Below are positions 6,915 through 15,297 of a stretch of 15,297 bases of DNA, piece by piece. The DNA lies in NCBI RefSeq assembly GCF_003480315.1, contig NZ_QUIV01000039.1:1-15297 (forward strand), in the 5' to 3' direction. The notes beneath the pieces were generated by a model. That model worked only from the letters and a program-made list of their open reading frames with translations, made no database searches and was not told where the DNA came from. Position 1 is the stretch's first letter; each line of letters starts with the position of its first letter. The DNA comes from Clostridium sp. AM33-3 (GTDB lineage: Bacteria; Bacillota; Clostridia; Lachnospirales; Lachnospiraceae). Position numbers and translations under genes: made by a program.

Positions 6915-6961
6915 AATATTCTGGAAATCATCGTAACTGGGAGAATATTGCAGACAGTTAC
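6915..6961 (+). promoter_or_regulatory. Interlocking inverted repeats in the ftsH leader (possible pseudoknot)
   Basis: AATATTCT (6915-6922) pairs perfectly with AGAATATT (6942-6949). GTAACTG (6933-6939), inside the loop of that stem, pairs perfectly with CAGTTAC (6955-6961) outside it. This is the topology of an H-type pseudoknot with linkers of 10, 2 and 5 bases, or of two hairpins that form in turn. It ends 15 bases before the ribosome site AAGGAG (6976-6981), so it could influence ftsH translation. Function is unproven. Confidence 0.4.
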
Positions 6962-6989
6962 AAAACAAAAGACATAAGGAGAATATAGT

Positions 6990-8939
6990 ATGGGTATGAA
7001 AGAAGACGGACCGAAGCGGCCTAATAAAAAGCTGCTTTACTACTATGGAATCATCCTTCTGATCACGATTCTGCTGAATGCGCTGGTTATGCCGGCTCTG
7101 GCAGAACGGTCTGTGACAGAAGTAACCTACGATCAGTTCCTGGATATGCTGGACAACAAGCAGATTGCAGGTGTTACAAGAGGGGACAATCAGCTGACGT
7201 TCTGGACGGAGGATGTGCAGCAGGCACTGAATGGCCAGCTTCCGTTAAAATCCTGGAAGACGGCAGATATCAAGCTTTATAAGACCGGCTTATGGCCGGA
7301 TGAAGATCTGACAGCCCGACTGCGGAATGCCGGGATCACGTTCTCAGAATCTATCCCAACCCAGGCATCGCCGCTGCAGAATTTTATTTTTAATTGGGTG
7401 CTGCCAATCCTGATGTTTGTGATCATCGGCCAGATCCTCAGCAAGAGCATGGCGAAACGGATGGGCGGCATGGGAAATGCCATGACCTTCGGAAAGTCCA
7501 ATGCCAAGATCTATGCGGAGACTGAGACCGGCAAGACCTTTGCAGATGTAGCCGGTCAGGAAGAGGCAAAGGAAGCTTTAAAGGAAATCGTGGATTTCCT
7601 TCATAATCCGCAGAAATATGCAGATATCGGTGCAGTTCTGCCAAAGGGCGCACTGCTTGTAGGCCCTCCCGGAACCGGTAAGACTCTGCTGGCGAAAGCA
7701 GTAGCCGGTGAGGCACATGTCCCGTTCTTCTCCATCTCCGGTTCGGAATTTGTAGAGATGTTCGTCGGTATGGGTGCGGCCAAGGTGCGTGACCTGTTCA
7801 AGCAGGCGAATGAGAAGGCACCGTGTATCGTATTCATCGATGAGATCGACACCATTGGTAAGAAGCGTGACGGTTCCGGCTTTTCTGGAAATGACGAGCG
7901 GGAACAGACCTTAAACCAGCTGCTGACCGAGATGGACGGCTTTGATGGCCGCAAGGGCGTTGTTATTCTGGCAGCGACCAACCGTCCGGAGTCTCTGGAC
8001 AAGGCGCTCCTTCGACCGGGCCGTTTTGACCGGCGGATCCCGGTAGAGCTTCCGGATCTGAAGGGGCGTGTGGCAATCCTGAAGGTTCATGCAAAGAATG
8101 TAAAGCTTGGAAGTGACATTGACTTTGACGCCATCGGACGCGCAACCTCCGGTGCCAGTGGTGCAGAGCTCGCCAATATTATCAATGAAGGCGCACTGCG
8201 TGCAGTCCGTCAGGGCCGCGCATTTGTGACTCAGGCAGATCTGGAAGAGAGTGTGGAGGTTGTCATTGCCGGATATCAGCGAAAGGATGCTGCCGTTTCC
8301 ATCAACGAGAAGCGCATCGTCTCTTATCATGAGGTAGGACACGCACTGGTGGCAGCATGTCAGAGCAACAGTGCCCCGGTGCATAAGATCACCATTATCC
8401 CGCGTACCTCCGGTGCCCTGGGCTACACCATGCAGGTGGAAGAGGGCGAGCGCTTCCTGATGAGCAAGGAAGAGGCCTTAAACAAGATTGCGACTCTGAC
8501 CGGCGGACGTGCCGCAGAGGAATTCATCTTTCATTCCATTACGACCGGTGCAGCCAATGATATTGAACAGGCCACCAAAATGGCGCGGGCCATGGTAACC
8601 CGCTACGGCATGAGCAGCCAGTTCGGTATGGTAGCGCTGGAGACCGTGAACAACCAGTATCTGGGCGGCGATACCTCCATGGTATGCTCTCCTGAGACTG
8701 CAAGGCTGGTGGATGAGGAAGTGGTTGCCATTGTCAGACAGCAGTACGACAAGGCTATGCAGATCCTGAAGGATAATGCGGCGAAGCTGAATGAAATTGC
8801 TGCTTATCTGTTGGAGCGCGAGACCATTACCGGCGAGGAATTTATGGAGATTCTGAAGGCCGGGAAGGAAAAAGCGGAAGATGGAAGTGAGACGCAGAAG
8901 CCAGAAGCAGAAGTCGGACAGACATCGGATGAAGTTTAA
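6990..8939 (+). CDS. ftsH: ATP-dependent zinc metalloprotease FtsH
   Basis: This 649-residue membrane-anchored AAA+ protease, active as a hexamer, degrades misfolded membrane proteins and selected regulators. Two membrane spans lie at about 14-34 and 130-150, flanking an external domain. The AAA module has Walker A GPPGTGKT (225-232), pore motif FVGMG (258-262), Walker B IVFIDE (280-285) and a second region of homology ending RPGRFDRR (342-349). The protease site is HEVGH (H447, E448, H451), with the third zinc ligand D524 in TGAANDIEQA. E. coli FtsH has HEAGH, so alanine is replaced by valine at the variable position. AAGGAG lies 8 bases before the ATG. It is not beside hpt/tilS, its common partners in Firmicutes, so a second ftsH elsewhere is possible. 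The C-terminal tail is acidic and low in complexity. Confidence 0.97.
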   Translation: MGMKEDGPKRPNKKLLYYYGIILLITILLNALVMPALAERSVTEVTYDQFLDMLDNKQIAGVTRGDNQLTFWTEDVQQALNGQLPLKSWKTADIKLYKTGLWPDEDLTARLRNAGITFSESIPTQASPLQNFIFNWVLPILMFVIIGQILSKSMAKRMGGMGNAMTFGKSNAKIYAETETGKTFADVAGQEEAKEALKEIVDFLHNPQKYADIGAVLPKGALLVGPPGTGKTLLAKAVAGEAHVPFFSISGSEFVEMFVGMGAAKVRDLFKQANEKAPCIVFIDEIDTIGKKRDGSGFSGNDEREQTLNQLLTEMDGFDGRKGVVILAATNRPESLDKALLRPGRFDRRIPVELPDLKGRVAILKVHAKNVKLGSDIDFDAIGRATSGASGAELANIINEGALRAVRQGRAFVTQADLEESVEVVIAGYQRKDAAVSINEKRIVSYHEVGHALVAACQSNSAPVHKITIIPRTSGALGYTMQVEEGERFLMSKEEALNKIATLTGGRAAEEFIFHSITTGAANDIEQATKMARAMVTRYGMSSQFGMVALETVNNQYLGGDTSMVCSPETARLVDEEVVAIVRQQYDKAMQILKDNAAKLNEIAAYLLERETITGEEFMEILKAGKEKAEDGSETQKPEAEVGQTSDEV

Positions 8940-8952
8940 AAACATGCGGGAC

Positions 8953-8992
8953 GGCGGGACAGATGCGAACAAATGTTTGCATCCGTTCCGCC
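8953..8992 (+). terminator. Hairpin after ftsH, overlapping the uvrA promoter
   Basis: A long stem pairs 8953-8971 with 8974-8992, with a single A-C mismatch (8961/8984) and G-U pairs at two positions. The base is GC-rich (GGCGGGAC with GTTCCGCC) and is followed by only three Ts, so termination may be partial. The top of the stem coincides with the LexA box. Confidence 0.6.
8966..8979. promoter_or_regulatory. LexA (DinR) SOS operator of uvrA
   Basis: CGAACAAATGTTTG fits the Gram-positive SOS box consensus CGAACRNRYGTTYC at all positions but the last, and the clostridial form GAAC-N4-GTTT. It overlaps the -35 element of the uvrA promoter, so LexA binding would block RNA polymerase until DNA damage triggers LexA cleavage. 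uvrA is a known SOS gene in B. subtilis. Confidence 0.82.
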
Positions 8993-9005
8993 TTTGTGGT
9001 ATAAT
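8977..9005 (+). promoter_or_regulatory. Extended -10 promoter of uvrA
   Basis: TATAAT (9000-9005) is preceded by TGG, giving a full extended -10. TTGCAT (8977-8982) lies 17 bp upstream as a modest -35. Transcription would start near 9012, about 45 bases before the uvrA ATG. Confidence 0.82.
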
Positions 9006-9056
9006 CAGGGTTATCTGAGACATACTAGAGAGGAATCAGAAGAAAGGTTTACAGCC

Positions 9057-11888
9057 ATGGCAAAGCAGTATATCAAGATTCGTGGTGCGAATGAGCACAA
9101 CCTGAAACATATATCCCTGGACATTCCCAGAAACGAGCTGGTGGTGCTGACGGGCTTGAGCGGCTCGGGGAAGTCCTCCCTGGCCTTTGATACGATTTAT
9201 GCAGAAGGGCAGCGGCGTTATATGGAGTCGCTGTCCTCTTACGCAAGGCAGTTCCTTGGCCAGATGGAAAAGCCGGATGTGGAGAGCATTGAGGGACTTT
9301 CCCCGGCCATCTCCATTGACCAGAAATCTACCAACCGCAATCCGCGTTCGACTGTGGGTACGGTTACGGAAATCTACGATTACATGCGTCTTCTCTATGC
9401 CCGCATTGGCATTCCGCATTGTCCGAAATGCGGCCGTGAGATCAAAAAGCAGACCATTGACCAGATGGTGGATCAGATTCTGCAGCTTCCGGAGCGCACC
9501 AGGATCCAGCTGCTGGCGCCGGTAGTACGCGGGCGCAAGGGTGAGCATGTCAAGCTGTTGGAGCAGGCGCGCAAGAGCGGTTATGTCCGTGCCCGTATTG
9601 ATGGAAATCTCTATGAGCTTTCCGAAGAGATCAAGCTGGAGAAGAATATCAAGCATAATATTGAAATTGTGGTAGACCGCCTGGTGGTAAAAGAGGGCAT
9701 TGAAAAGCGCCTGACGGATTCGATCGAGACGGTCATGGGGCTTTCTGACGGTCTTATGATCGTGGATGTGATCGACGGGGAACCCATGAATTTCAGCATG
9801 AGCTTTGCCTGCCCGGATTGCGGCGTCAGTATTGAAGAGGTGGAGCCGCGAAGCTTTTCCTTCAATAATCCGTTTGGAGCCTGTCCGGAGTGCTTTGGTC
9901 TGGGCTACAAGATGGAGTTTGATGAAAACCTTATGATTCCAGACCGTTCCTTAAGTATTTCCAGGGGTGCCATTGTGGTAATGGGCTGGCAGTCCTGCAC
10001 GGACAAAAACAGCTTTACCCACGCGATCCTGGATGCCCTGTGTAAGGAATATCATTTTGATCTGGACACACCGTTTGAGGACTATCCGAAAGAGATTCAG
10101 GACGTGATCCTGTACGGAACCAACGGAAAAGAAGTGAAGGTGTACTATAAAGGCCAGCGCGGGGAAGGCATATATCCGGTGGCATTTGAGGGACTGATCC
10201 GCAATGTGGAGCGCCGCTACAAGGAGACCTTCTCGGAAGCCTCCAAGGCAGAGTATGAGACTTTTATGCGCATTACGCCGTGCAAAGCCTGCAAGGGCCA
10301 GCGCCTGAAATCCAGTTCCCTGGCAGTTACTGTAGGCGGCATCAATATTTATGAGGCAACGGAGCTCTCCATTACTCGCTTCCGCGCATTTTTGGAGGAG
10401 CTGAAGCTCACTCCAATGCAGGAATCCATCGGTCATCAGATCTTAAAGGAGATCAAGGCGCGACTGGACTTTCTGTTAAATGTAGGCCTGGAATACCTGT
10501 CTCTGTCCCGGGCTACTGGTACTTTGTCCGGCGGAGAGGCACAGAGAATCCGCCTGGCAACCCAGATCGGCTCCGGCCTGGTGGGCGTGGCATATATTCT
10601 GGATGAGCCGAGCATTGGTCTGCATCAGCGCGACAATGACAAGCTGCTGGCAACCCTGACCCACCTTCGTGACCTGGGCAATACAGTTCTGGTGGTAGAG
10701 CACGATGAGGATACCATGCGAGCGGCGGACTGCATTGTGGATATCGGACCGGGAGCAGGCGAACACGGTGGAGAAGTGGTAGCCATCGGTACTGCGGAAG
10801 AGATCATGCAGAATGAGAAGTCCGTCACTGGCGCGTACCTTAGCGGCCGTATCCAGATCCCGGTGCCGAAGGAGCGCAGACAGCCGACCGGCTGGATCAC
10901 AGTGCGCGGGGCAGCAGAGAACAACTTAAAGAATATAGATGTTTCTTTCCCTCTTGGCATTATGACCTGCGTGACAGGTGTGTCCGGTTCCGGAAAGAGC
11001 TCCCTGGTGAACGAGATCCTGTATAAGGAGCTGGCAAGAAAATTAAACCGTGCCCGCACGGTTCCGGGTAAGTTTAAGAAGATAGAGGGCCTGGAGCAAT
11101 TAGACAAGGTCATCAGCATTGACCAGTCACCGATCGGACGAACTCCGCGTTCCAACCCGGCTACCTATACCGGAGTATTTGATATGATCCGAGACCTTTT
11201 TGCGTCCACGCCGGATGCAAAAGCGAAGGGCTATAACAAGGGGCGTTTCAGCTTTAACGTAAAGGGCGGACGCTGTGAGGCCTGCAGCGGTGACGGTATT
11301 ATCAAAATTGAGATGCACTTTTTACCGGATGTCTATGTGCCGTGTGAGGTCTGCGGCGGCAAGCGTTACAACCGCGAAACGCTGGATGTCAAATACAAGG
11401 GAAAGAGCATTTACGACGTGTTGAACATGACTGTGGAAGAGGCCATGAAGTTCTTTGAGAATATTCCGTCCATCTACCGGAAGATTGCAACCCTGAACGA
11501 TGTGGGACTTTCCTACATCCGCCTGGGACAGCCTTCTACCCAGCTCTCCGGCGGAGAGGCACAGCGAATCAAGCTGGCTACGGAGCTGAGCCGCCGTGGA
11601 ACCGGAAAGACGGTCTACATCCTGGACGAGCCGACCACGGGTCTGCATTTCGCGGATGTTCACAAGCTGGTGGAGATTCTGCGGAGACTGTCTGATGGAG
11701 GCAACACGGTCATTGTCATTGAGCACAATCTGGATGTCATCAAGACTGCCGATTACCTCATTGATATCGGACCGGAAGGCGGTGAGCGCGGAGGTACCGT
11801 GATCGCGAAGGGCACGCCGGAAGAAGTGGCAGAGAACCCGGTGTCATATACGGGTAAGTATGTGAAGCGGTATCTGAATGTGAAATAA
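9057..11888 (+). CDS. uvrA: Excinuclease ABC subunit A (UvrA)
   Basis: UvrA is the damage-sensing ATPase of nucleotide excision repair; it loads UvrB at bulky DNA lesions. The 943-residue length is typical. Two ABC halves are present. The first has Walker [10 protein letters not shown] (33-41) and signature LSGGE (490-494). The second has Walker [10 protein letters not shown] (641-649) and signature LSGGE (830-834). Zinc-binding cysteine pairs lie at C122/C125, C252/C255 with C276/C279, and C740/C743 with C763/C766. The open frame extends up to an ATG at 8973, but that lies inside the LexA box and upstream of the promoter -10. I chose ATG 9057, which gives [17 protein letters not shown] like known UvrA proteins, with AAAGG (9043-9047) 9 bases before it. 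The gene is transcribed alone; uvrB is not adjacent. Confidence 0.98.
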   Translation: MAKQYIKIRGANEHNLKHISLDIPRNELVVLTGLSGSGKSSLAFDTIYAEGQRRYMESLSSYARQFLGQMEKPDVESIEGLSPAISIDQKSTNRNPRSTVGTVTEIYDYMRLLYARIGIPHCPKCGREIKKQTIDQMVDQILQLPERTRIQLLAPVVRGRKGEHVKLLEQARKSGYVRARIDGNLYELSEEIKLEKNIKHNIEIVVDRLVVKEGIEKRLTDSIETVMGLSDGLMIVDVIDGEPMNFSMSFACPDCGVSIEEVEPRSFSFNNPFGACPECFGLGYKMEFDENLMIPDRSLSISRGAIVVMGWQSCTDKNSFTHAILDALCKEYHFDLDTPFEDYPKEIQDVILYGTNGKEVKVYYKGQRGEGIYPVAFEGLIRNVERRYKETFSEASKAEYETFMRITPCKACKGQRLKSSSLAVTVGGINIYEATELSITRFRAFLEELKLTPMQESIGHQILKEIKARLDFLLNVGLEYLSLSRATGTLSGGEAQRIRLATQIGSGLVGVAYILDEPSIGLHQRDNDKLLATLTHLRDLGNTVLVVEHDEDTMRAADCIVDIGPGAGEHGGEVVAIGTAEEIMQNEKSVTGAYLSGRIQIPVPKERRQPTGWITVRGAAENNLKNIDVSFPLGIMTCVTGVSGSGKSSLVNEILYKELARKLNRARTVPGKFKKIEGLEQLDKVISIDQSPIGRTPRSNPATYTGVFDMIRDLFASTPDAKAKGYNKGRFSFNVKGGRCEACSGDGIIKIEMHFLPDVYVPCEVCGGKRYNRETLDVKYKGKSIYDVLNMTVEEAMKFFENIPSIYRKIATLNDVGLSYIRLGQPSTQLSGGEAQRIKLATELSRRGTGKTVYILDEPTTGLHFADVHKLVEILRRLSDGGNTVIVIEHNLDVIKTADYLIDIGPEGGERGGTVIAKGTPEEVAENPVSYTGKYVKRYLNVK

Positions 11889-11912
11889 TCAAATATCAGT
11901 AATCAAACGGAA

Positions 11913-11953
11913 TAAAGGTCCGGAAGTGAAAAAGACTGCTTTCCGGACCTTTA
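11913..11953 (+). terminator. Intrinsic terminator of uvrA
   Basis: A perfect 13-bp stem (11913-11925 with 11941-11953) encloses a 15-base loop. The T run at the 3' arm is short (three Ts, within the stem), but position and stem strength make a terminator likely. Confidence 0.78.
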
Positions 11954-11988
11954 CGCGGTTATATTTCAAAATTGCTATAAAAATGTGT

Positions 11989-12017
11989 TTGCATTTTTGG
12001 TAATTCTATGGTATTAT
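11989..12017 (+). promoter_or_regulatory. Extended -10 promoter of tRNA-Gly(UCC)
   Basis: TTGCAT (11989-11994) and TATTAT (12012-12017), 17 bp apart with TGG just before the -10, give a start near 12024, about 11 bases before the tRNA. An overlapping TATAAT at 12015-12020 could serve as an alternative -10. A 7-bp inverted repeat (11979-11985 with 11992-11998) overlaps the -35. Confidence 0.7.
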
Positions 12018-12034
12018 AATTCTCGTCGTAAGAC

Positions 12035-12105
12035 GCGGGTGTAGTTCAATGGTAGAACACCAGCCTTCCAAGCTGGATACGTGGGTTCGATTCCCATCAC
12101 CCGCT
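12035..12105 (+). tRNA. tRNA-Gly (anticodon TCC)
   Basis: A full cloverleaf can be drawn. The acceptor stem pairs 12035-12041 with 12098-12104, the D arm holds GTTCAATGGTAGAAC, and the anticodon stem CCAGC/GCTGG surrounds a CTTCCAA loop with TCC. The T arm is GTGGG-TTCGATT-CCCAT. The discriminator is T12105, and CCA is not encoded. The UCC anticodon reads GGA and GGG codons, complementing the GCC tRNA near the window start. It is transcribed alone from its own promoter, and the next 107 bases hold an inverted copy of its 3' part and a terminator. Confidence 0.96.
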
Positions 12106-12128
12106 TATTTTTGTATCTAAATTCCGGT

Positions 12129-12155
12129 TGAGAGGGTGATGTGAATCGAACCTGC
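12129..12155 (-). repeat. Inverted copy of the 3' part of tRNA-Gly(UCC)
   Basis: Positions 12134-12141 and 12143-12152 are the exact reverse complement of tRNA positions 12095-12102 and 12084-12093, with one mismatch between them (12094 against 12142). That makes 18 of 19 positions. G-U-compatible and Watson-Crick positions extend the match to about 12081-12107 against 12129-12155. The tRNA T arm and acceptor 3' strand are therefore repeated in inverted orientation 21 bases downstream. On the - strand it does not fold into a tRNA, because its own T stem is broken. In a + strand transcript it would pair strongly with the tRNA and compete with its fold. It may be a decayed duplication, an attachment-site scar, or a regulatory hairpin. 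Confidence 0.85.
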
Positions 12156-12167
12156 AGTTCGGTCTCT

Positions 12168-12212
12168 GCTCAGAAATTCTTTGTAAAATCAAAGGATTTC
12201 CGGGCTTTTTTT
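12168..12212 (+). terminator. Intrinsic terminator downstream of tRNA-Gly(UCC)
   Basis: A 16-bp stem (12168-12183 with 12190-12205; one A-C mismatch, two G-T pairs) with a 6-base loop is followed by seven Ts (12206-12212). It would end the tRNA transcript and so include the inverted tRNA copy in the primary RNA. Confidence 0.9.
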
Positions 12213-12251
12213 ATTGTTATATCGGAAGCAGGCAGTTTGCTGTGTTTTTGA

Positions 12252-12280
12252 TTGAGATTTCAAAAAAGCAACGCTATAAT
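12252..12280 (+). promoter_or_regulatory. Sigma-A promoter of the LUD/AlkD-like gene pair
   Basis: TTGAGA (12252-12257) and TATAAT (12275-12280) are exactly 17 bp apart, giving a start near 12287. The leader of about 80 bases contains a 6-bp inverted repeat, ATGCGG (12291-12296) and CCGCAT (12324-12329). Confidence 0.85.
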
Positions 12281-12354
12281 AGAATTACGAATGCGGTTTG
12301 TTGGAAAACAGGAGCGTGGCTGGCCGCATGGAGTTGAATATTTACGGTCAGAAT

Positions 12355-12359
12355 GGAGG
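12355..12359 (+). promoter_or_regulatory. Ribosome binding site deciding the LUD protein start
   Basis: GGAGG lies 8 bases before ATG 12368. An in-frame ATG at 12353 would place this site inside its own first codons, so 12368 is preferred. Confidence 0.8.
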
Positions 12360-12367
12360 AATATCAC

Positions 12368-12994
12368 ATGAATGAGAATCTTGTAAAAAGAAACGAATGC
12401 CTGGCGCAGACAGTGATCAAAGGGTTACAGTCCCGCAACATGTCCGGTTATTATGCGGCAAACAAGGAGGAGGCGCTGAAGCAGGCGTTAGAGCTGATAC
12501 CGGAGGGCAGCAGCATTGCCATGGGAGGCTGCATGAGCGCCCATGAGATTGGACTGATCAAAGCGCTGGAAGAGGGGAATTACAATTATATAGATCGTGC
12601 GAAACTGGAGCCAAGAGCCGGGTTGATGGCGGCTTACGATGCAGATGTATTTTTGAGCAGTGCCAATGCCATTACGGATGATGGAATCATGGTGAACATT
12701 GATGGAAATTCCAACCGGGTATCCTGCATTGCCCAGGGGCCGAAAAAGGTCATTATTATTGCAGGAATGAATAAGGTGTGCAGTGATCTGGATGCAGCCA
12801 TGAAGCGGGCAAGAAATGTGGCAGCGCCGGCCAATGCCCAGCGATTTGACATAAAAACTCCATGCAAAGAGAAGGGAAAATGCTTTGACTGCAAGTCTCC
12901 GGATACCATCTGCTGTCAGTTTTTGATCACAAGATATTCCAGACATACAGGAAGAATCCATGTGATTCTGGTGAACGATAATCTGGGGTTTTAG
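12368..12994 (+). CDS. LUD-domain protein (lactate utilization protein family)
   Basis: This 208-residue protein matches the LUD (DUF162/LutC-like) family. Recognisable parts are GSSIAMGGCMSAHEIG (47-62), the YDADVFLSSANAITDDG block (90-106), NSNRVSCIAQGPKKV (114-128) and IIIAGMNKVCSDLDAAMKR (129-147). The C-terminus has a cysteine cluster, C166, C172, C175, C182 and C183, in a GKCFDCKSPDTIC context often seen in short anaerobe LUD proteins; iron-sulfur or metal binding is possible but unproven. In B. subtilis, LutABC proteins oxidise lactate with Fe-S partners, but no lutA or lutB is nearby, so a lactate role should not be assumed. It has its own promoter, and an AlkD-like gene follows 44 bp after its stop codon with no terminator between. 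Confidence 0.85.
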   Translation: MNENLVKRNECLAQTVIKGLQSRNMSGYYAANKEEALKQALELIPEGSSIAMGGCMSAHEIGLIKALEEGNYNYIDRAKLEPRAGLMAAYDADVFLSSANAITDDGIMVNIDGNSNRVSCIAQGPKKVIIIAGMNKVCSDLDAAMKRARNVAAPANAQRFDIKTPCKEKGKCFDCKSPDTICCQFLITRYSRHTGRIHVILVNDNLGF

Positions 12995-13028
12995 GTTTGG
13001 AGACAAACGGAAAAAACGGAATGCTGAC

Positions 13029-13033
13029 AGGAG
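13029..13033 (+). promoter_or_regulatory. Ribosome binding site deciding the AlkD-like start
   Basis: AGGAG lies 5 bases before ATG 13039. The upstream in-frame candidates TTG 12997 and ATG 13021 have weaker or no sites. Confidence 0.7.
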
Positions 13034-13038
13034 CATAT

Positions 13039-13713
13039 ATGATTCAGGAACGATTGTTTGCGCTGCGGGATGAGAAGTACAGGGAGTTTCAACGCAGTCT
13101 GATTCCGGGACTTTCAAAAGAGAAGATCATAGGAATTCGTATGCCAGCCATAAGAAAGCTGGCAAAGGAATTTTCAAAGGAAGAGGAAGCGGCAGCGTTT
13201 TTAAAGCAGCTTCCCCACACCTATTACGATGAAAATATCCTTCATGCGTTTCTCATTGCCGGAATGAAGGATTACGATGCCTGCATGGAAGCGCTGGAGG
13301 CATTTCTGCCCTATATCGATAACTGGGCGGTGTGCGATAGCCTTTCTCCGGAGGTATTTGGAAAACACAAAACGGAGCTTCTGCAAAAGATCAGACTCTG
13401 GATTCTGTCTGGGCATACATACACCTGCCGGTTTGGTATGGGCATGCTGATGCGCTGGTTTCTGGATGAGGACTTCCGGCCGGAATATCTGGAGATGCCT
13501 GCCGCAGTCCGTTCAGAAAAGTATTATGTGAATATGATGACAGCCTGGTTTTTCGCTACAGCGCTGGCTAAGCAGTGGGACGCGGCAATTCCGTATCTGG
13601 AACAGAATCGTCTGGATGTGTGGACGCACAACAAGACAATCCAGAAAGCAAGGGAAAGCTACCGGATCACACCGGAGCAGAAGGAATATCTGAAGACGCT
13701 CAAAAGAAAATAA
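13039..13713 (+). CDS. DNA alkylation repair protein, AlkD-like HEAT-repeat glycosylase family
   Basis: This 224-residue helical protein fits the DNA alkylation repair family (COG4912), whose model member B. cereus AlkD excises N3- and N7-alkylated purines without flipping the base. The N-terminus ALRDEKYREFQRSLIPG (8-24) and IGIRMPAIRKLAKE (31-44) are typical. IDNWAVCDSL places W96 and D100 four residues apart, as in AlkD Trp109 and Asp113. R131 and W170 may correspond to Arg148 and Trp187. The key residues therefore seem kept and activity is plausible, although some family members serve other roles. ATG 13039 is preferred on ribosome-site and family grounds; the frame stays open to TTG 12997. 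Probably co-transcribed with the LUD gene. No LexA box is visible upstream. Confidence 0.87.
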   Translation: MIQERLFALRDEKYREFQRSLIPGLSKEKIIGIRMPAIRKLAKEFSKEEEAAAFLKQLPHTYYDENILHAFLIAGMKDYDACMEALEAFLPYIDNWAVCDSLSPEVFGKHKTELLQKIRLWILSGHTYTCRFGMGMLMRWFLDEDFRPEYLEMPAAVRSEKYYVNMMTAWFFATALAKQWDAAIPYLEQNRLDVWTHNKTIQKARESYRITPEQKEYLKTLKRK

Positions 13714-13840
13714 GAGAGACCCGGATCAGCGATTCATCAGCTGTTTAAAAACCTGCCAAACGTTTTCATGATGTAAGCGGTCTGCAATATTGTATAAAAA
13801 CAATCAGATCAGGGATAATGAGAAATACTGATCGATAAGG

Positions 13841-13868
13841 CTGATTTACAGAACAAAGGCCTTATGAT
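13841..13868 (+). promoter_or_regulatory. Possible enolase promoter
   Basis: TATGAT (13863-13868) is a fair -10, with CTGATT (13841-13846) 16 bp upstream as a weak -35. A second candidate, TTGTAT (13790-13795) and GATAAT (13814-13819) 18 bp apart, lies farther up. A 6-bp inverted repeat, GATCAG (13807-13812) and CTGATC (13828-13833), sits between them. No convincing terminator for the AlkD-like gene is visible in 13714-13790. Confidence 0.4.
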
Positions 13869-13878
13869 AGACTGTAAA

Positions 13879-15242
<1,364 letters not shown>

Positions 15243-15264
15243 TAAGCCTGTACGAGATGTAGCA

Positions 15265-15297
15265 GGGGCGAACAATCCATGATGGATTGTTCGCCCC
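15265..15297 (+). terminator. Terminator hairpin of eno (end of window)
   Basis: A perfect 14-bp GC-rich stem (15265-15278 with 15284-15297) has a 5-base loop and starts 22 bases after the eno stop codon. The window ends on its last base, so the expected T tract cannot be seen. Confidence 0.8.

Noticed and set aside
8973..9056. Upstream start (ATG 8973) for uvrA
   Set aside because: It falls in the LexA box and upstream of the promoter -10, so it would not be in the mRNA. The ATG at 9057 gives the normal UvrA N-terminus.
12129..12175. A second, minus-strand tRNA gene
   Set aside because: Only the T-arm and acceptor region resembles a tRNA. Its T stem does not pair and no D arm or anticodon arm follows.
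12134..12212. T-box riboswitch after tRNA-Gly(UCC)
   Set aside because: GGGTG followed by a terminator suggested it, but the T-box core TGGNACCGCG and specifier region are missing. The segment is fully explained as an inverted tRNA copy plus a terminator.

Overview
The window looks like chromosomal DNA of a Firmicute of class Clostridia, most likely Lachnospiraceae or a close relative. I infer this from strong AGGAGG-type ribosome sites, near-consensus sigma-A promoters, a clostridial LexA (SOS) box, a lipoprotein with an Ala/Glu/Thr-rich linker, and gene families typical of gut anaerobes. No species can be named. Every recognised gene is on the + strand, downstream of and co-oriented with an rRNA operon whose last bases open the window.

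Layout. 1-230: 3' end of a 23S rRNA gene, tRNA-Gly(GCC) and a strong terminator, with no 5S gene between them. 274-1777: promoter, structured leader and a neurotransmitter:sodium symporter (NSS) family transporter. 1883-2548: a HAD-family phosphatase, then two tandem hairpins. 2682-5320: a promoter and a complete polar amino acid ABC importer (lipoprotein, permease, ATPase), closed by a terminator. 5375-6817: an AbgB-type M20 amidohydrolase. 6868-8939: FtsH protease behind a leader with interlocking inverted repeats. 8953-11888: uvrA, whose promoter holds a LexA box nested in the hairpin that follows ftsH. 12035-12105: tRNA-Gly(UCC), followed by an inverted copy of its own 3' part and then a terminator. 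12252-13713: a LUD-domain protein and an AlkD-like DNA alkylation repair protein, probably one transcript. 13947-15242: enolase, with a perfect 14-bp hairpin at the window's end.

Most content is housekeeping: translation (rRNA, two glycine tRNAs of different anticodon), nutrient uptake (NSS transporter, ABC importer), peptide-like substrate hydrolysis (AbgB), membrane proteolysis (FtsH), DNA repair (UvrA, AlkD-like) and glycolysis (enolase). I see no mobile element, CRISPR array, phage gene or recognisable defence system. The interesting material lies between the genes: the inverted tRNA fragment after tRNA-Gly(UCC), the SOS operator inside the ftsH/uvrA hairpin, and the structured leaders of the NSS gene, ftsH and eno. 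Five of the longest open frames begin upstream of the real gene start (amidohydrolase, uvrA, LUD protein, AlkD-like protein, enolase). I corrected those starts from ribosome-site spacing, overlap with terminators or promoters, and family N-termini.
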